Source: Pyxicephalus adspersus
Lineage: Eukaryota; Chordata; Amphibia; Anura; Pyxicephalidae
NCBI RefSeq assembly: GCF_032062135.1
Contig: NC_092862.1
Location: 48,147,015 to 48,211,014, forward strand
Direction: 5' to 3'
DNA: 64,000 bases
Shown here: positions 25,301-39,655 of the stretch, in pieces
Position numbering within the stretch: position 1 is the first letter of the stretch
Layout of the letters: every line of letters begins with the position of its first letter
Notes under the pieces: model-generated
What the model was told of the DNA's origin: nothing
Database searches by the model: none
The model's input: only the letters and a program-made list of their open reading frames with translations
Made by a program: the position numbers and the translations under genes

Positions 25301-28300
25301 TTGTGTGTAGCAGACATTAAATTACACAGAGGATGGAGGAAGTTGCATTTTGGGTAAAAAAAAAAATAAGCTTGCATTAGAAATGTGATTGTTATTCAGC
25401 CAAGGATGTTTTATTACATGTTTAAAAAGTCAAGAGTTTGAAAACAGTTGCCCTCCATACTTGAGTCTGTTTTTTCCACATTCGCTAAAAGCTCTCCCTC
25501 AAGTTCTATGATTTTAAACAACAGTATAACCCTGTACTAACAGTGCAACATTTTATAGCCAATTAGATGTAGGGTGTTTTTGTTGTTCAAAAATTAACTA
25601 GCTGCAAATATTAAAAAAAAACAACTCACCTATGTTTTATGTATGTTAAATAATGATTTAGGGGAAACTGAACTGTGGAAGTTATGCCCTTAAAAAAAGC
25701 AAGGAAGCGGACTTTTGCCATTTGACTTTGCCATTCTCCCTGTACTGACTAACCAAGCCTTGGTCTGCACTATGTTTCTTTAGGACGGTGGTCATCTTAG
25801 TGGGGTTAGGGCTTTTCTTTCTCATGTCAGAATCTTGAACAAGGGAACAGTGAGCAGCACAGTAGTAATACACCAAAGGAGACCAGCAATCAGAGGCAGC
25901 AGTATCTTAGAGTTCATTTCCACTATCTATTTGTAAATATCAGTATTGTACAAACCCGTATCTGTCCTAAAATCTGCCACTCCTAAATATTTGTTTAGAA
26001 AAGAAATTTAGTTACATGGTGACTGAGTAAAGAAATGTATGCCTTTTTGATGGTTTTTAACACCACCACTGTTATGGGGACCTAATTGGATGTGGCAAAC
26101 TCATAAAATTTTTAGTGTGATCTAATACACTTGCATTAATTTATATGAACAAAAAAAAATTTGCACATGTTCTTCATCATCACAGCCCAAAGACTGCTTT
26201 GTGGTCATTTAATTTTTAATCCTAACCACTTATCATTTTGCCAAGACTCTATAAAGAAACACTGTTTTTGTTCTTTGCTATAAACATCTCTATAATAGCA
26301 GCCTATTCACTCATATGCATCTACCACAATTCTGAGAAAACCTGAAAATGCTTCTAAAACCACGAACAGACACTTAAACAGCTCCCATTACTTGAATTTG
26401 TAATATTCTTCTGAATATAGAGTCTGCAAGAACAGTCTGCTTGGTATTTATATAAGCCTTGCTATTTGTTACCGACAGTTTGTCTTGCTCAGCAATGTTT
26501 CCTGGCTCACAAATAGCATACACATTTTTAATGTTCAGCAGGGACCGATTACTTTATTTGTTTCAGAATTATTAATATTTGTGCACATTATTTTACACAT
26601 TGAACTTACCACATGTCATTAATTAGTGCCACTGTGTCTCGCAGCAAATGACTGTATATCTTTAGGACAGCAGGTGGTGAATGGCTTCAAAGAGCACAGA
26701 AATTAGTACCATTTTTTGTCTCTAAAGAATGCATTTGATTTAACATTCAGATCTTGTCCCCGCATTGCTTGCATGAGATCTCATGGAGAGAGATATAAGC
26801 ATGAAGCAGGCGATGAGTGTACTGTTTCCCCAGATCTCTTCCTGTGAACTCTATCTCCTGCCAAGATTAGCTTTATTGCAACTGCATACTTATCAACTGA
26901 TGTGCTTCTTTTTTCCTGTCTATAATTTGAAATCAGGCTCAGAATACAAGTACTTGCAATCTCCCAAACTTCAGTGAAGTGATATTGTGACCTCTGCTTG
27001 CATCATTTTTGTTGGGGACAATAAGAAAGCATTCAAAATCTGATTACTGTACTTTCTAAACACATTTTTTGTTGTTAGATATTGTAATGATGGGGTTTGG
27101 TAATTCAAAGTTTCAACAAACCCAAAATTGTAAGCAATAACAATGAACTCAATGAAAGATCATACATAACGTTAAATCAATCTATATCAGCATGAAAATT
27201 TATTTTACTTAAAATCTTATGTTATTGGGTTCCCTTTCTTGTTTTATTCGGTGCCAGTGTAATTGAAATTGCATGGCCTCTAGAGCAGTTTTTTTTGGGT
27301 TTGGCTTGAAAACTCAACCTCTTCATCCCCTGATTTTAGTTATTTAGGGGCAGTCAAGGTAGAGTCAATACCATCCTGGATTCGCCTGTCAATCACAAGG
27401 TAATGCCCTAACTTACTCTACACATGATCAAGTGCCATGATTGTCATCTTAGGGTATTTTATACAAGCAAATAATCTGGATTTTTTCATTGATGTTACAA
27501 TGCCCAATTTTGTGTATGATTGGAGCAAGATCGAATGTCTAATAGCTGTGTTATTGGAGCTGGTAGAAAAGTAAAATATATTAGCATGGAACTTAACGTG
27601 AAGAGAAGAGATGGAAGTGTTCAGCACTAGGGCGACAATGCTGCTCCATCTAGATACAGTTAACTCAGAGAGTGTTGCCATTCTAGGACAAGTAATGTAT
27701 TACTGGCAGGCCCATCAGCTAAAAATGAAAGAAAAATTCCTGGAAAAGGCTTTTAAGGGTTTAAAGTTTGGATACACTTTAGGTTTATACAACAGCTATT
27801 TTTGAGTTAAACTGCTCGACATGCAATTATATGTGTCTTTCAGGGCCCCGTGTTACACCACAGGACAAAATAGCAGAACAAAATGTAAAACAGCTCTTTT
27901 ACTGAACAGAACAAGAGTGATACCCATATATCAAGGCTTTTGATAACTCCTTCTAAAACTAGAATACCATTGCTCATTTCTGGGCTGAGGAGTACATAGG
28001 AGAGGAGGTATGGTGCCAGGATATTTGTACAGCACTTAGCTGGTCCATTTCCACTGGCTATGATCTGCTTGCATTACAAAGGGAAGACATAGACTTATAT
28101 TGATGCAATTGGGTCTAAAACACGTCATAAACATGAAGGGGGAGGGACCAGAGAATCACAGAAGGTAAATTAATAACAATAGACAGATTAAATCCTTGAC
28201 CAGATGATGTACAAGAATGTATTTACCTATTCTGATCCAGCGGTAATGTCATTTTTAAGCAAGCCCTCATTTATCTCTGTTTCAGTATGCATTGTGAAGA

Positions 28301-28835
28301 AAATAATTTTCATAGCATGTCAATTGTGCAATAAAGAACCTTTTGTTGCTTTAGTTCTTCTTTAAACCGTAGCCTATTGAAATTTGCTGTTTTTTCAGGG
28401 GTGCAATTTTCTGGCTTGTCACGTTTAGTATCAATGTAGTAAACAAAAGTCATTTAAAAAAAAAATTTATACTGTGTTTCAGTGCACGAGAATTAAATGT
28501 TTTATTTTCATGTATTTATTGCAGAAAAAGACCGTTGCACAAACTGTCTTGTGACATCACAATTTGCAAATAGCATCTTTTTATTGTTCTTGCTCTCAAA
28601 GGGTCAAAATGCAGATTTTAACATGCCTGAAAAATACATAAATAATGAGCAGCATAGAGGTTAAAAAACTTGGTTTAGGTTGAGTCTTTGACGATTTGTA
28701 GTATATTGCTCAGATTAGTGTTGTGATATTTGCTCTGAAAACACTGTTTGATACAAATATACCGGTAATTGATAAGCGGTACAGAAAGTGAAAGCAGAAT
28801 CATTATAATACCCCCATGTTTCTTTTGATTTGCAG
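22392..28835. other. PTPRM intron (6.4 kb)
   Basis: A phase-0 intron with no transposon that I can name. It contains a short AT/T-rich tract near 22450-22495. Sequence around 23740-23960 is less AT-rich and free of repeats, a possible conserved block, but this is only an impression. No exon-like segment with borders was found. Confidence 0.75.
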
Positions 28836-28872
28836 GGCTATCATAGACCAAATCACTATATTGCCACACAAG
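28836..28872 (+). CDS. PTPRM: PTPRM exon: D1 core, HYIATQG motif (37 nt)
   Basis: The acceptor TTTGATTTGCAG ends at 28835 and the donor GTAAGT starts at 28873. At 37 nt this is the smallest of the eight confirmed exons, phase 0 in and phase 1 out. It encodes [12 protein letters not shown] plus the first base of Gly. (Y/F)IA(T/C)QGP is a conserved D1 motif and is split by the 21.5-kb intron that follows. Both splice sites are strong, and joining to the flanking exons recreates [20 protein letters not shown] without a gap. Confidence 0.94.
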
Positions 28873-31800
28873 GTAAGTCTCACTGTTTGTGTTCATCATG
28901 TTGTACGTGACTTTGTGCTGTATGATCACTGTGAAACATGTAAAACGACTGAAGACAAGGTTGTTTTAGCAGCACTAACATAACATTATTTTTGACAGGG
29001 AAGTTTGTGTAAAAGCGTTTACCAATCTGCACTGCAATATGCTCAGTACACAATTAAATTGTCAGAGCTGTTTGTGGGAAATAGTATAATTACAATCCTG
29101 CACTGTTATTTAAATGCTCTGTGGTAGAACTTCAAGTTGAGAAACCTAAAAATCCGATGTGTGTTAATAAACACAGTGTGTACTTTATTTCCTATTTAAT
29201 GGACCTTGGCTGTTTTTTTCCTGTAGCTCCATGAGGCGATCATAAAATGAGGAGAGGAATACAAACGCAAAATCAGCAGTTATTGTATAGATAGAATCAG
29301 GTACATGCCGTGCTGCATGGGAGAGCTGTAAAGTCACAATCTATGTGTGTATATAAGACTCCCCCTATGCATCAACCTACATGCTTGTACTATCCATATG
29401 TTTGTGCATTCAGTTGATAAAAGGAGACATATGCTTTGTTTTATTGGGTACAAACCTCAATAACACATTCACTGGAGGGGCAGGTTCTATGTTTTGTCTT
29501 TATCAGAAGTATTGTCACAGTGGACATGATCTAAGTAAAAAGACGCAATAAAAAAGAACATTGAAGGAACCAATCAGATGTGAGCGGGCATTGACTAACC
29601 TGCAATACAAATATGGTGAATCAGTTTGTTTATGATTTCATCTCCTTTAGTTCATATAATATTTACTCTGTACATTAGGGCAGCCCCATGTTTCTGTCTA
29701 ACTCCACTATAGACTTCCCATCACAGATCCACAGTTTCTGTATTTGCCTGGTGTATTTGAAATAATAGGGAAGGGAGGCACACAATGTCACACATTGTCC
29801 TTCTGTACCAAGACAGGCATAGGATTGTGCATTCCCACTATCAGCTTAACCCAAAATGCACAACAAAATAATAAAACACCCTGTCAGGGGCTCACTAGGA
29901 AGTTACTTAGTTGGCTTTTGTATTGCATTCATATGTGTAAATGTACTTATGTAATTATTATATATTTTGTGCTGTAGGGATGTCGTCATCATAGTTAGTG
30001 TAAATTATGTCTTTCATATTTATCATCTAAGCACCTTGGACAGTGCCTTGTAAATTATAGCTCTTTTCCCTCTGAACCATTATTTTCTCATTCTCTAACT
30101 CTTTCATTTTAAATTATTATGTTGTTTACATTTATTGCTTGATGCAATGACTGTAATTATGTGCTCCAATAAAAATATATTGAAAAGGAAATAATGAAAC
30201 ACCAGACACAGGAATGTGAAAAAGTTTTGGCCATAGCCCTTTGTTTTGGGTTTTTAATTAGAAAGTTTAACTTGAGCTTTGGTAAATCATAAACCATACA
30301 CATTGTATAATCAACAATTTTAGTTATTTAAGACTTAAGCACCATAAATCAATAGGAAATAACCATCCAAAATCATGTGAACCACTATCTAGCCATGTGG
30401 GTGACTTTATCTAACTGCCAGCTAGGGCAATGATTTATTTCCCTATTTAATACCATACACGTAGCCTTCTGCAGACCCTTTGGTTGTAGACCTTGCCAGA
30501 ATGATTTCATAAGGCCATTTAAAGTACAACAAACAAAAGCTGTTTATCAGATTTCAGTTCGCTGCAGTTACTTCAGTGAAGGATACAATTTAATGAGTAC
30601 GGGGTACTTTATTTGTTACGAACACTTTACAATATTAAATGATTGAATTTCTGAGAAATAGATTTGTGCATTAATCATTGATCACTTGTTGCCTTTTACA
30701 CTTCTCATAACCATTATTTCAAGGCTGGGCTTCATGACAAATGCTCTCCATTCCACTTTTTCATTAAAGTGCTTAGTAGTAAAGGTTTCTGGTGCTAATA
30801 TTCATAGTCCTAGCTCACAAGGTCAAGCATGTTGGGTCCTTCAGCATAAATATTTTTAATATTGTATACATATACAATCCTTTTTTTAATAAAGTGATCC
30901 TCTTGCGTAGCTGTATTGATCTGTATGCATGGACCAATGATATAACTACTACAGATTTATTGCTGCTGCAGTTTCTTTAAACATATATTACTTATTTTAA
31001 TAAATATTTATGATTTGTCATACTAGTAAACGTGGGTTTAATGCAAAAAAACAATCAAGTTTAGTAGATATGTTCCTTTTTTTATCTCTGCCCAATAATA
31101 ATTTTACTAATTTTCGTACAAATAGCAAACAATGATGACTTAAAGTATTAGGACTGTATTCAGATATAAATGTAATGCAATGTTCAGTCTTGAGTAGTAG
31201 AAGAAGAGCTAAAACATTCCTTTTACCCCTTTTATATAAAGTTTTTTTCCCATAAACCCAGCAGTAAAGACTGAATAGGAAGCCTGTAGTCTCCTGGGAT
31301 TCATACATCCCGTATCCCAGGGGGTTCAGACTTCTCCTTCTGCACATGCCATGATCTTAGGCACCTGCAGAGAAGGAGCTTTTCCCGCAATGAAAAAAAA
31401 AGTTATGTTCTCACGCATGCGCTGTGAGATTGCCAATTTTTTTTTACAAGGCAGAAACGTCAACCGATCTGACGTCTGTGTAGTTCAAGGTCGGGTGAAG
31501 CAGGAAAAAGACAGAAGAACAGAAGAACCCATCTGGTTCCTCCGCTCCAGAATGAAAGAATCTAGGATGAAGCATTGTGGAGGAATAAGGGCCCTGTGGA
31601 AGTAAAGATCTTTTTTTAAATTAAAGTTCAGTCACATAGCGGAAACCTAAAAATGAACCAAAAACGAATTCTTACTATCCCTTCTTGCAACCAAAATCCA
31701 AACTTTACTGCTCACAATAACCATCGCACTCTGTAAACCTCTTCATTTTCCCCAGACACCCAGCTCTCCCTCATCCCGCCATCAGCATAGACACACCACA

Positions 31801-34800
31801 TGGCAACAGCATATGAAATTGGTCACTGGACATTTCAGTTGACATTGGTCAAACAGAGGGGGACATGTTACTACCATGAGTTGACTGACATATGGTAACT
31901 TACAGGACAGCTTACTTTTCATCAACCTTCTAGTTCCCTAAGTCCACTGCTGTGTACTGGACAAGTTGTCATGTTATCTGGTATTTGAGCAAAAATTAAG
32001 CTATAGGAAATGTTTTGGCCATTTATATGTTTACACATCTATGCTAATAAGTTGGTGAAGATGTTTCCTGGAATTCTGCTTTAACTGTACAATCTTATCT
32101 AACTCTATTCTTTCTCAACATTAATTATATTTACTGGGCCAAGCAGTACAAGGCTGCATATCCTTGTACAGAACATTATTAAAACTGTCATGTATAGATA
32201 GGGGTTTTAAATGAGTAATTCACTATGTTAACTGAAATATGTATTAGTCTCAGATCGCACTTGACATATTCGTAATTTCATTTAGGAACCAAGTGATGTC
32301 TTGAGTGCAAGCGGATTATTTACTGTATGCCATGATGTTGACAGAACACAGCCTTTCCTAAGAAGAGGCTGAGAGATGGAAAATGTCTAAAATGTGATTA
32401 TCCTAACACTGCAGGAAAGGATTATTCTTAAATATTTGTATCATATAAAAAAGCTTCTGCTTGCAATTTGATAAAGAAGAATATCACGTAGCCCTGTGAC
32501 TCATGTGCAAAATAAAGTATGCTTACATTTTTTGTTTTGAACATGGGGAATTCATCTTAAAATGTCATAAGAATATGACGTGACATACCAAGTCGTCTGA
32601 TTCATTTGCATAGCTTTTTCTGGAATTTAAATAAACTGCTAATTAGCTTTTATTATGTCATTGTGGTCAGCGGACACACTCTAGTGCTGCTGGCAAACAA
32701 TAGTATTTTGGACAGAGAAATCCAACCTGGCTAATGGCTCCCCTGGAGTAATAGCTGGGGGCTTATGTGTAGCACTGCATCGTTTAGCCCCTGTGTACTG
32801 GATTTTGCATATATGCAGAAAACATTACTTAAAATTAACCATTTGTTGTAATACGTTTTACCTAATAATTTATGGTTGTTAGGAAGCACATTATTATTCA
32901 GTGCAATTCATACTTTGTTTTTGGACAGCCTACTTTGTATTTTATTTAGGGAAAATTTATTAGGGAAAAATGAAAAATTAGGGAAAAAAAATGCATACAA
33001 ACCCCAAAAAACAATATTCAATCAATAATGCAAGGAAGAGCAGAAACAATTCAAAGCAAGTCACGGGTTGTTCAGATCACTTTTCTATATGTAGTGCAGT
33101 GAGGAAAAAATAGTTTTTATGTTTTAATTCACCTGAAAACCTCCTATTGGAATTCATCAATAGAAGAAAATGTGATGTAAATTTACATTGAAAAGTCCCA
33201 CCTGAAAACATGATGGTAAAATATTAACGCCTTAACAAGCATTAAAGATGCATACCACTGCATGCACATAGATATAAGTGGCCCCTCTCGCTAAATATAA
33301 ATTTGCAGCTACTGAGCACTGCTTTCTCCTTTCTTAGAGTAGTTCCACTGATTGGAGCTCATTACATTATTACATTGTTCTGTAACAAGTAGAGAATTGC
33401 TAAAATCTCTGATTTTTTATATCTCTCTGGAACTTGCTAGATTGGCCCTATTTTTAGTAACCTGCCTAGCTTGTTGGTCATTTTTTTCTGTCTAAAGAGA
33501 TTTTGTAAGGAAACTGGAGAAAATATAAATTAATTTAAGACTGCCTTATTTAATAATTTAGGCAAATACTTTTCTAACTTATTTATAAATAGGTTATTGT
33601 CTACAGATAAGATTAGAGCAGTGGTGATCTAGTAATTTAATGTATAACAGTCCCTAAGTGCTGCCTCCTAATTAAAGTAACTGCATTGTGTTGAGCATTA
33701 TCAGAGACCAGGAACATATTAGAAATTGCTGCAGATGCTGTATACAAACCATCGCTTCCACTCCCTGTTCTGAGTTCTGGGCTCTCAAATGCATACAGCA
33801 AGTGCCAATGAGCTGCTTGACGCTTGGCTATATGAGACTGCTTAGATTTAGGACCCATTGGAGTTTGTGCTAGGTAGAAGATTTCATATTTTTAAAGTAT
33901 GAAGGTTTGCCAATAATTAAACCTATTGGTCAACCTGATAGTTTGCCTGCATGGGGAAAAAGCTGAACTGCCACAGATAGAGTAGATGTAATGGAACACA
34001 AATAGCTATTTAAAAATCTATTTTCAAAAAGTACCTGTTTGAAATACGTACCTATATTACCTGCCTAATGATTTGGTATTTCGTTTAGTCGGGCTTCTAA
34101 TTAACAATGTAAGGCCAGGAAGAGGACTAAGCTATCTGATTAGTTTCCAGGTTCCCATGTTACCTTTTGTCCACTTGTCCACTAATTGGACATTGACACA
34201 GCATAATGATAAATGCAGATTTGTTGTAAAATGAGCCAGTAAGTTAAACAACAAATGGCAGAGACATCTTCTGAATCACAATGCACGGACAATGCACGGA
34301 CAAAATGAACAGGATTCATCCTTGGGCAGGTAGAATAGCTTACATTTATGTATTTTACCTAAATGCCTGAATTTTAGCATTTACAACAGTCTTATTTGCT
34401 GTCAGTGATCTTGCAGTCAAGCAAAATCCCATCTCATTGACAGCACAGTTTGACAGTTGTTCATTTTTTTCTTATTCTGGAGCAAAGCCTAATTTTCCTA
34501 GAGTAAAAGGAAAACATTTCATAATGAAATATCTTTGTTTAACTTGATGTTAATACTTTGGAAATGCCACACATCCATCTTCTAGCAATCTTCAGGAGCC
34601 AAAAAGGAGATAATTAGTCTTTGCAGGGAAATAGCATTTGAGCAAGTCATCTTCAAAGCTCTGTGGAGTTATTATGATTGAGATTTAATTGTTCTCTTAC
34701 TCTTTTTCATCTGCATTCAAGCTATCAAGTGTTAATGAGCAAATATAATTGTAGGCAGCCAAAAAGTGGCAACTCTAATCAGTTTGTAATAGGCAACAAA

Positions 34801-35290
34801 TCTGGCCTTAACAGAGCAGACAGTGGTACTCTGGTGTGACTATCTGAGCATTGTGAGATAGATTACACTTCCAGAGTTTAATAGAAACTAAATTGCACAG
34901 ATTTTCACTTGGCAAGCTGGTTAATGAAAATTTCTGTATTGCAGTCTTCTGTTCTTTACTTTTAAAATAGGTTATTTACCACATATATAAAATTTACATT
35001 TCCTGACATGACAGTTAAAGGTTGACCCACACACAAGTAATATTTAGGCTACAGGAGGATCCTAGTGGGCAGGCTCAGCCACCAGATTTGTATATGACTT
35101 ATAGTTCAACAGTGAGAACTTTCTGCCATACCTTGACTGTTTTCATGCCTACTTTCAAGATTTTGGTGTCATACCCACTTTGCCTGTTTCATCATGAATA
35201 GTTGTAATTCTTCAAATAGGAAATAAATAGGAAATCTATCAGGTAGAGGGTAAGAAGATAGACTGCTCCTAATGAACATGAGTTTCCTAA

Positions 35291-35420
35291 TATTATTTGC
35301 TGTTATTTGGTAAATGTTTTCAGTTCTAGACTTGATCTGTTCCATGTTTGCTGGATCACCAAGCTTCTTCCATGATAGTGTATCTTCTCCAGTCTTGGAG
35401 AGCTTTAATAAGTCAGACCC
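35291..35420. mobile_element. Palindromic MITE, copy C (half element)
   Basis: Only the right half of the family is present: GTAAATGTTTTCAGTTCTAG, then GTTTGCTGGATCACCAAGCT, GATAGTGTATCTTCTCCAGT and finally GCTTTAATAAGTCAGACCC. The left arm is missing, so this copy no longer folds. Confidence 0.75.
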
Positions 35421-35814
35421 ATGCTCTGCATCCTTTCATGCACACATAGTTACTAGGTACTATATACATTTATTAAACACACAGGATTCTAAAGTATAGA
35501 CACTCACATATAAACCATTCTTCTCCCCTTTCCTAGCATATTTACTGAAAAGAGAAAAGTATGCTGTTGTGTTTTATTATAACATCTGACATTGCTAAAA
35601 TGTAATTTGTTAAAACTTTTTAAGTTGACATTTTAATGGTAGGAAGTAGACATGTGTGGGCACAAACTATTTGAAAAGAAATGTATGCATAAACCAAGAA
35701 CTTGAACATAATAACTGCTCCATTAGTACTCAAACAAGATGTAAGTAGTTTCTTATCCACACTTTGTATTCCTTCGAGCTGTAATCAATGGTAATCTGAG
35801 AGACAGTTTTTGTT

Positions 35815-36180
35815 GTTATCATGTATTTATATAGCACTGGCATACTACACAAGGACTTTACAAGTCCATAGCCACATACTAAGAGGCACATTTAGAAAGA
35901 AATAGTGTGGCTGTGGCACAACTATATTGATGATTTAAAGGAAAAACATTGCACCTGTATAAAGCAGTGCAGTGTGCACTTTCATTGCCATCTGCAGGAC
36001 CCTGAATTATAAATGCGGTGTGTATAGTGTTAAGGATTATAACAAAGGAATATAACGATGTCTGCTCTCTTTTATAAACATCCCTTACTGACTATCGGAG
36101 GTGCTCAAAATCTAATTCCCTTGCCATAGGGCTCCCCTATAGTGTAAAATTACATACAGGGGGAACGTACAAACTCCTAA
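35815..36180 (-). mobile_element. LINE-like 3'-tail repeat, interrupted copy
   Basis: GTATTTATATAGCACTGGCA (35823 onward) to about 35880 matches the reverse-oriented tail at 19948. Related sequence appears to resume near 36088 (CGGAGGTGCTCAAAATCTAA) and continues to GGGGGAACGTACAAACTCC. The roughly 200 bp between has no match elsewhere in the window and may be a later insertion. Confidence 0.45.
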
Positions 36181-36898
36181 AACTTTAGTTCTTTAATACA
36201 GGAGTGTTAGCACAGTGCAGAGTTGTGTTATGCAGAGAGTTGTGCAGCGCTGTGATGGCTTTTTTTGCAATAATTTGGTGATTTGAGTTGGTTTGGTCAG
36301 GACAGTTACATTGTTTTGTGTATAATAGGCCATGTAACAATAAGTTGTAATCCTTTTTTTATTTTTATAAATCACAAAATCAGCTTTTAATATGCTATTG
36401 GTGTCTCATTGTGATAAATATATGCATTGCCTGAGTTTAAAAGCACCAACATTTGTCATCACTCCAAAGTCTTGGAGAATATTATTCGTACTTTCAACAC
36501 ACTCTTCTGCATAGTAAATTTGTAATCATGTATTTTTGTACCAATTCTTACCAGTGACCTTCAAACAAAAGGCTTTTATTATGTAAGCCAAGGCCTTTTT
36601 ATTCAGTAGCAATTAGGCCACAAACAAGAGGCTTTCTCCATCTTCTTACTCCATTCACTAACCTCTATCCCACTAGTAGCAGGAGGACCAGTTAGAATTG
36701 GTTCTTATCTTTGGCTCTTTTAATAATAACGGAGCCTCTCTAAACTAAAACTTATTTTGAAGAGACATGCAACAAATATCAGGCAATGTTCACCCTATCA
36801 CTAACAGTTTATTTTTGGAGCCATTCGAAAGAGTTAGTGGGGTTTTCTTGTTTTTATCTAGAATTTAAACCTAATGACTGAAAATGTACCCTTTAACA

Positions 36899-37191
36899 CA
36901 GCGGTCGCCAGCCGGTGGTCTGCAAGAAAATTTTGGGGGTCTGCAGCTCTGCGGAACACGTCCCCGTACAAGTCCCAGGCTTAGGAAAGTGGGAGGGCTC
37001 TGTCCCTGGACACAACCTGCCCACTCTCCCGTCACAGGCTTAGATCTGCGATGGGAGAGTGGGCGGGGCCACATCATGATAACATCATTATGGGGGAAGT
37101 TTCAGCCTCTTTGATTGACACCCAGCTCCCCGCACGGTCAGGAGCCGGTGATTTTATTGGTCCGCGGAACCAAAAAGGTTGGCGACCACTG
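36899..37191. mobile_element. hAT-type MITE
   Basis: The left end is CAGCGGTCGCCAGCCGGTGG. The right end, AAAAAGGTTGGCGACCACTG, pairs with it. Flanking octamers CTTTAACA and CTGTACTA agree at 5 of 8 positions and keep the T and A positions often seen in hAT target duplications. The interior is GC-rich with GTCTGCAG and TCCGCGG near the two ends. It has no transposase; open frames over it on both strands arise from its GC content. Confidence 0.75.
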
Positions 37192-39655
37192 CTGTACTAC
37201 AATACATGCGCAGGCAATTAAGTGTAGTGTTGCAGTGTCATACATTTTGAATGGAGCCCCAATACACCTAACCAGATTACAACAAATGCACATCTGTTTT
37301 AATACACCAGGTAGGAACCATTATTGTGGGACAATGCACGGACAAAAAAGCTACAGGTCTGTTAAAACCTGCAGTGTGGTGTATTGCCAGTCCAAAATAG
37401 TAACACAATAAAATGCATTTGAACAGTTTGAGTCCCAAGTCCTTCAATAGTCAGACGCCATTGGTGCTTATTTTTTATTGACATTTTAACCAATAATTAT
37501 GGCCTTTCACTACATTGTGAGGCTCACATGTCTTTTCTAGTCATGATTTTACATATTACTTTAGCTTTGGGTTGCAATTTATTAGACTATATTTTTCTTT
37601 AATGATAGCCAAAAAAAAAGCAAACAGCAGGGAACCAGTAGCTAAGATTTCTTTTCAACATCATTTTAGAACTATATCTTCATTTTTAATAGTAACTTTA
37701 AATATTGTGATTAATAATAAGATAATCAGGTTTTGTTCATAAGAATGCATTTCATTATATAAATGCAAAAACTGAACTCACCTTGTTTGTAGAGATAAGC
37801 AGCCAGCGGGTGTATTCTTTAATCATCTTGAATAGCAGCCTAACTTACATATAACAATGCCTTAACAATACAATGTGCTTTGAAAAAAGATATCTTTTAG
37901 AGCTACAGTAACAATTATGTCTTCATTGTGCAGTTTTAAGCTGTCTGCCAGCTAGAATTCTGCTGACATCTTCAGGTTGTCCTTCCTCGGGACAGTCTGG
38001 TGTTCATAAAACAAATACTTCAGTAGATTTCTTTCTTCTTACTGCACTTTGCCTCTAAGCACCTATTTTGGAAGACAAATATGCATTTTGCTAGCATTAA
38101 AGTAAAGGTGTCACAAGCTTTGACAATTCAGACAGAGCAGATGATGAAAGAATTCATAAAAAGAGGTTAATTTTACTGAAAAATCAAACAATTGTTAGAT
38201 CCAGAGGTATAGACAGCAAAAGGTATATGGAAATGTAGACTTTTCCTGTAAAGGTCAACCCCTCCTACTTTTTTAAACCATCCTTTTAATAAGTGAAGTC
38301 ATCCATCACATCAAAGGGCCAGTAGGGGAAGTTGGAAGGTGAAATTCAACTGCCTATAGGTGTGGATGTGTTTTTGCCTTTTTACTTTAATCACAACTAA
38401 CACCCTTACAGAAATTTAGATAAGTCTCTGTGGAGGTTTGCCATCATATAGTATATAGGAGACACCCTTACTTCCCGTTTTTGGGACAAATTTACAGTGT
38501 GTGCAGAGCCCACCTCTACCCTCTCACCCTTACCCACTAATAGCACCAGAGATAAGTGTCACAGACATGCTTTTGGCATCTTCCATAGAATGAAATAAAC
38601 ATATTACTTATGACCCCTCACCTCAAATTTTGGAGCAGGTACAAAATATACAAAGTTAGTAACTGGATCATGTGACATCAACTGTTGTAAAGCATTCTGT
38701 TGTATCAAAGTTTATTTTTCCAGTTTGTTTCCACTGTACAAACTATAGGCAGATACAACCTAAACGTATTTGTTTAGTTTATTACTTAGGCATGACTTTA
38801 TGACCTAAACCTACAAAGTGCCTTTCTCCAATGTGACTGTCTTAGTAGCCTGTAAGATTTATATAATTAAAGGAGGGATGGGCTAGCCTCAAAGGCAGAA
38901 AACATCGGACATGTCAACTAAATACCATAAACACACTGAAAGATTTTCAGGTAATATAGATAATATCAGGCACTGTGTGTGGTACTGGTACAAATTAAAA
39001 TCAAGTTAAGCAAAATGAATAAGGGGTGGCTGGCCAACAGTTTCCATAATGTGCCAGGATGTACAGCATATTAGCACAATATGGCACATTTATGCCTAGG
39101 AATGCTTCCCTCTGCGATGTGAGGTCCAACCTCCCTGCCTACTATTCCTACGGGTTTCACAGGTCAGTCTTCTTGCTTTGCCCATTGGGACTTTGAATTT
39201 TTACCATATTTAATGTACAGATAAAAGAAAGTGCTAGGTGATTAAAAAGAATGTTTGGCAGACGAGACCTTAAAAAAACTTTACTTACTAGCAGATTTTA
39301 GTTTTAAAGGTTTAGTTCCGTCATAAGTACTCATAGTATTGTAATTTCCCCAAGCTTTAAGTTAGGGCCCATTCTGTAAACTGTTGTGCTGCAAATTTTC
39401 AAAAGATAATGGAAAAGTATAGCTGTTTTTCTAACTTTAAAAACAGGATGCCATTTAGTTTCTTTGTTGACCATTGTAACTGTCTGCAAATTCAATTTTT
39501 TGTACATGAAATAATAAAAAAAAAAAACATAACTGGAGATGTAGCTGCAGCATCCCGAAAATTATTTATGTGCTAAAACATCTCTTTCCTATCTGAGAAA
39601 CTTCAGAGTAATGAGTTTATGAGAGAAGTGCAGAGCTGCATTTAATAGATGTAAG

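Noticed and set aside
31018..31605. Adjacent open frames of 109 (-) and 84 (+) codons
   Set aside because: No recognisable domain; the GC-richer part looks repeat-derived and the frames end arbitrarily.
36871..37114. Open frames on both strands
   Set aside because: Caused by the GC-rich interior of the hAT MITE.
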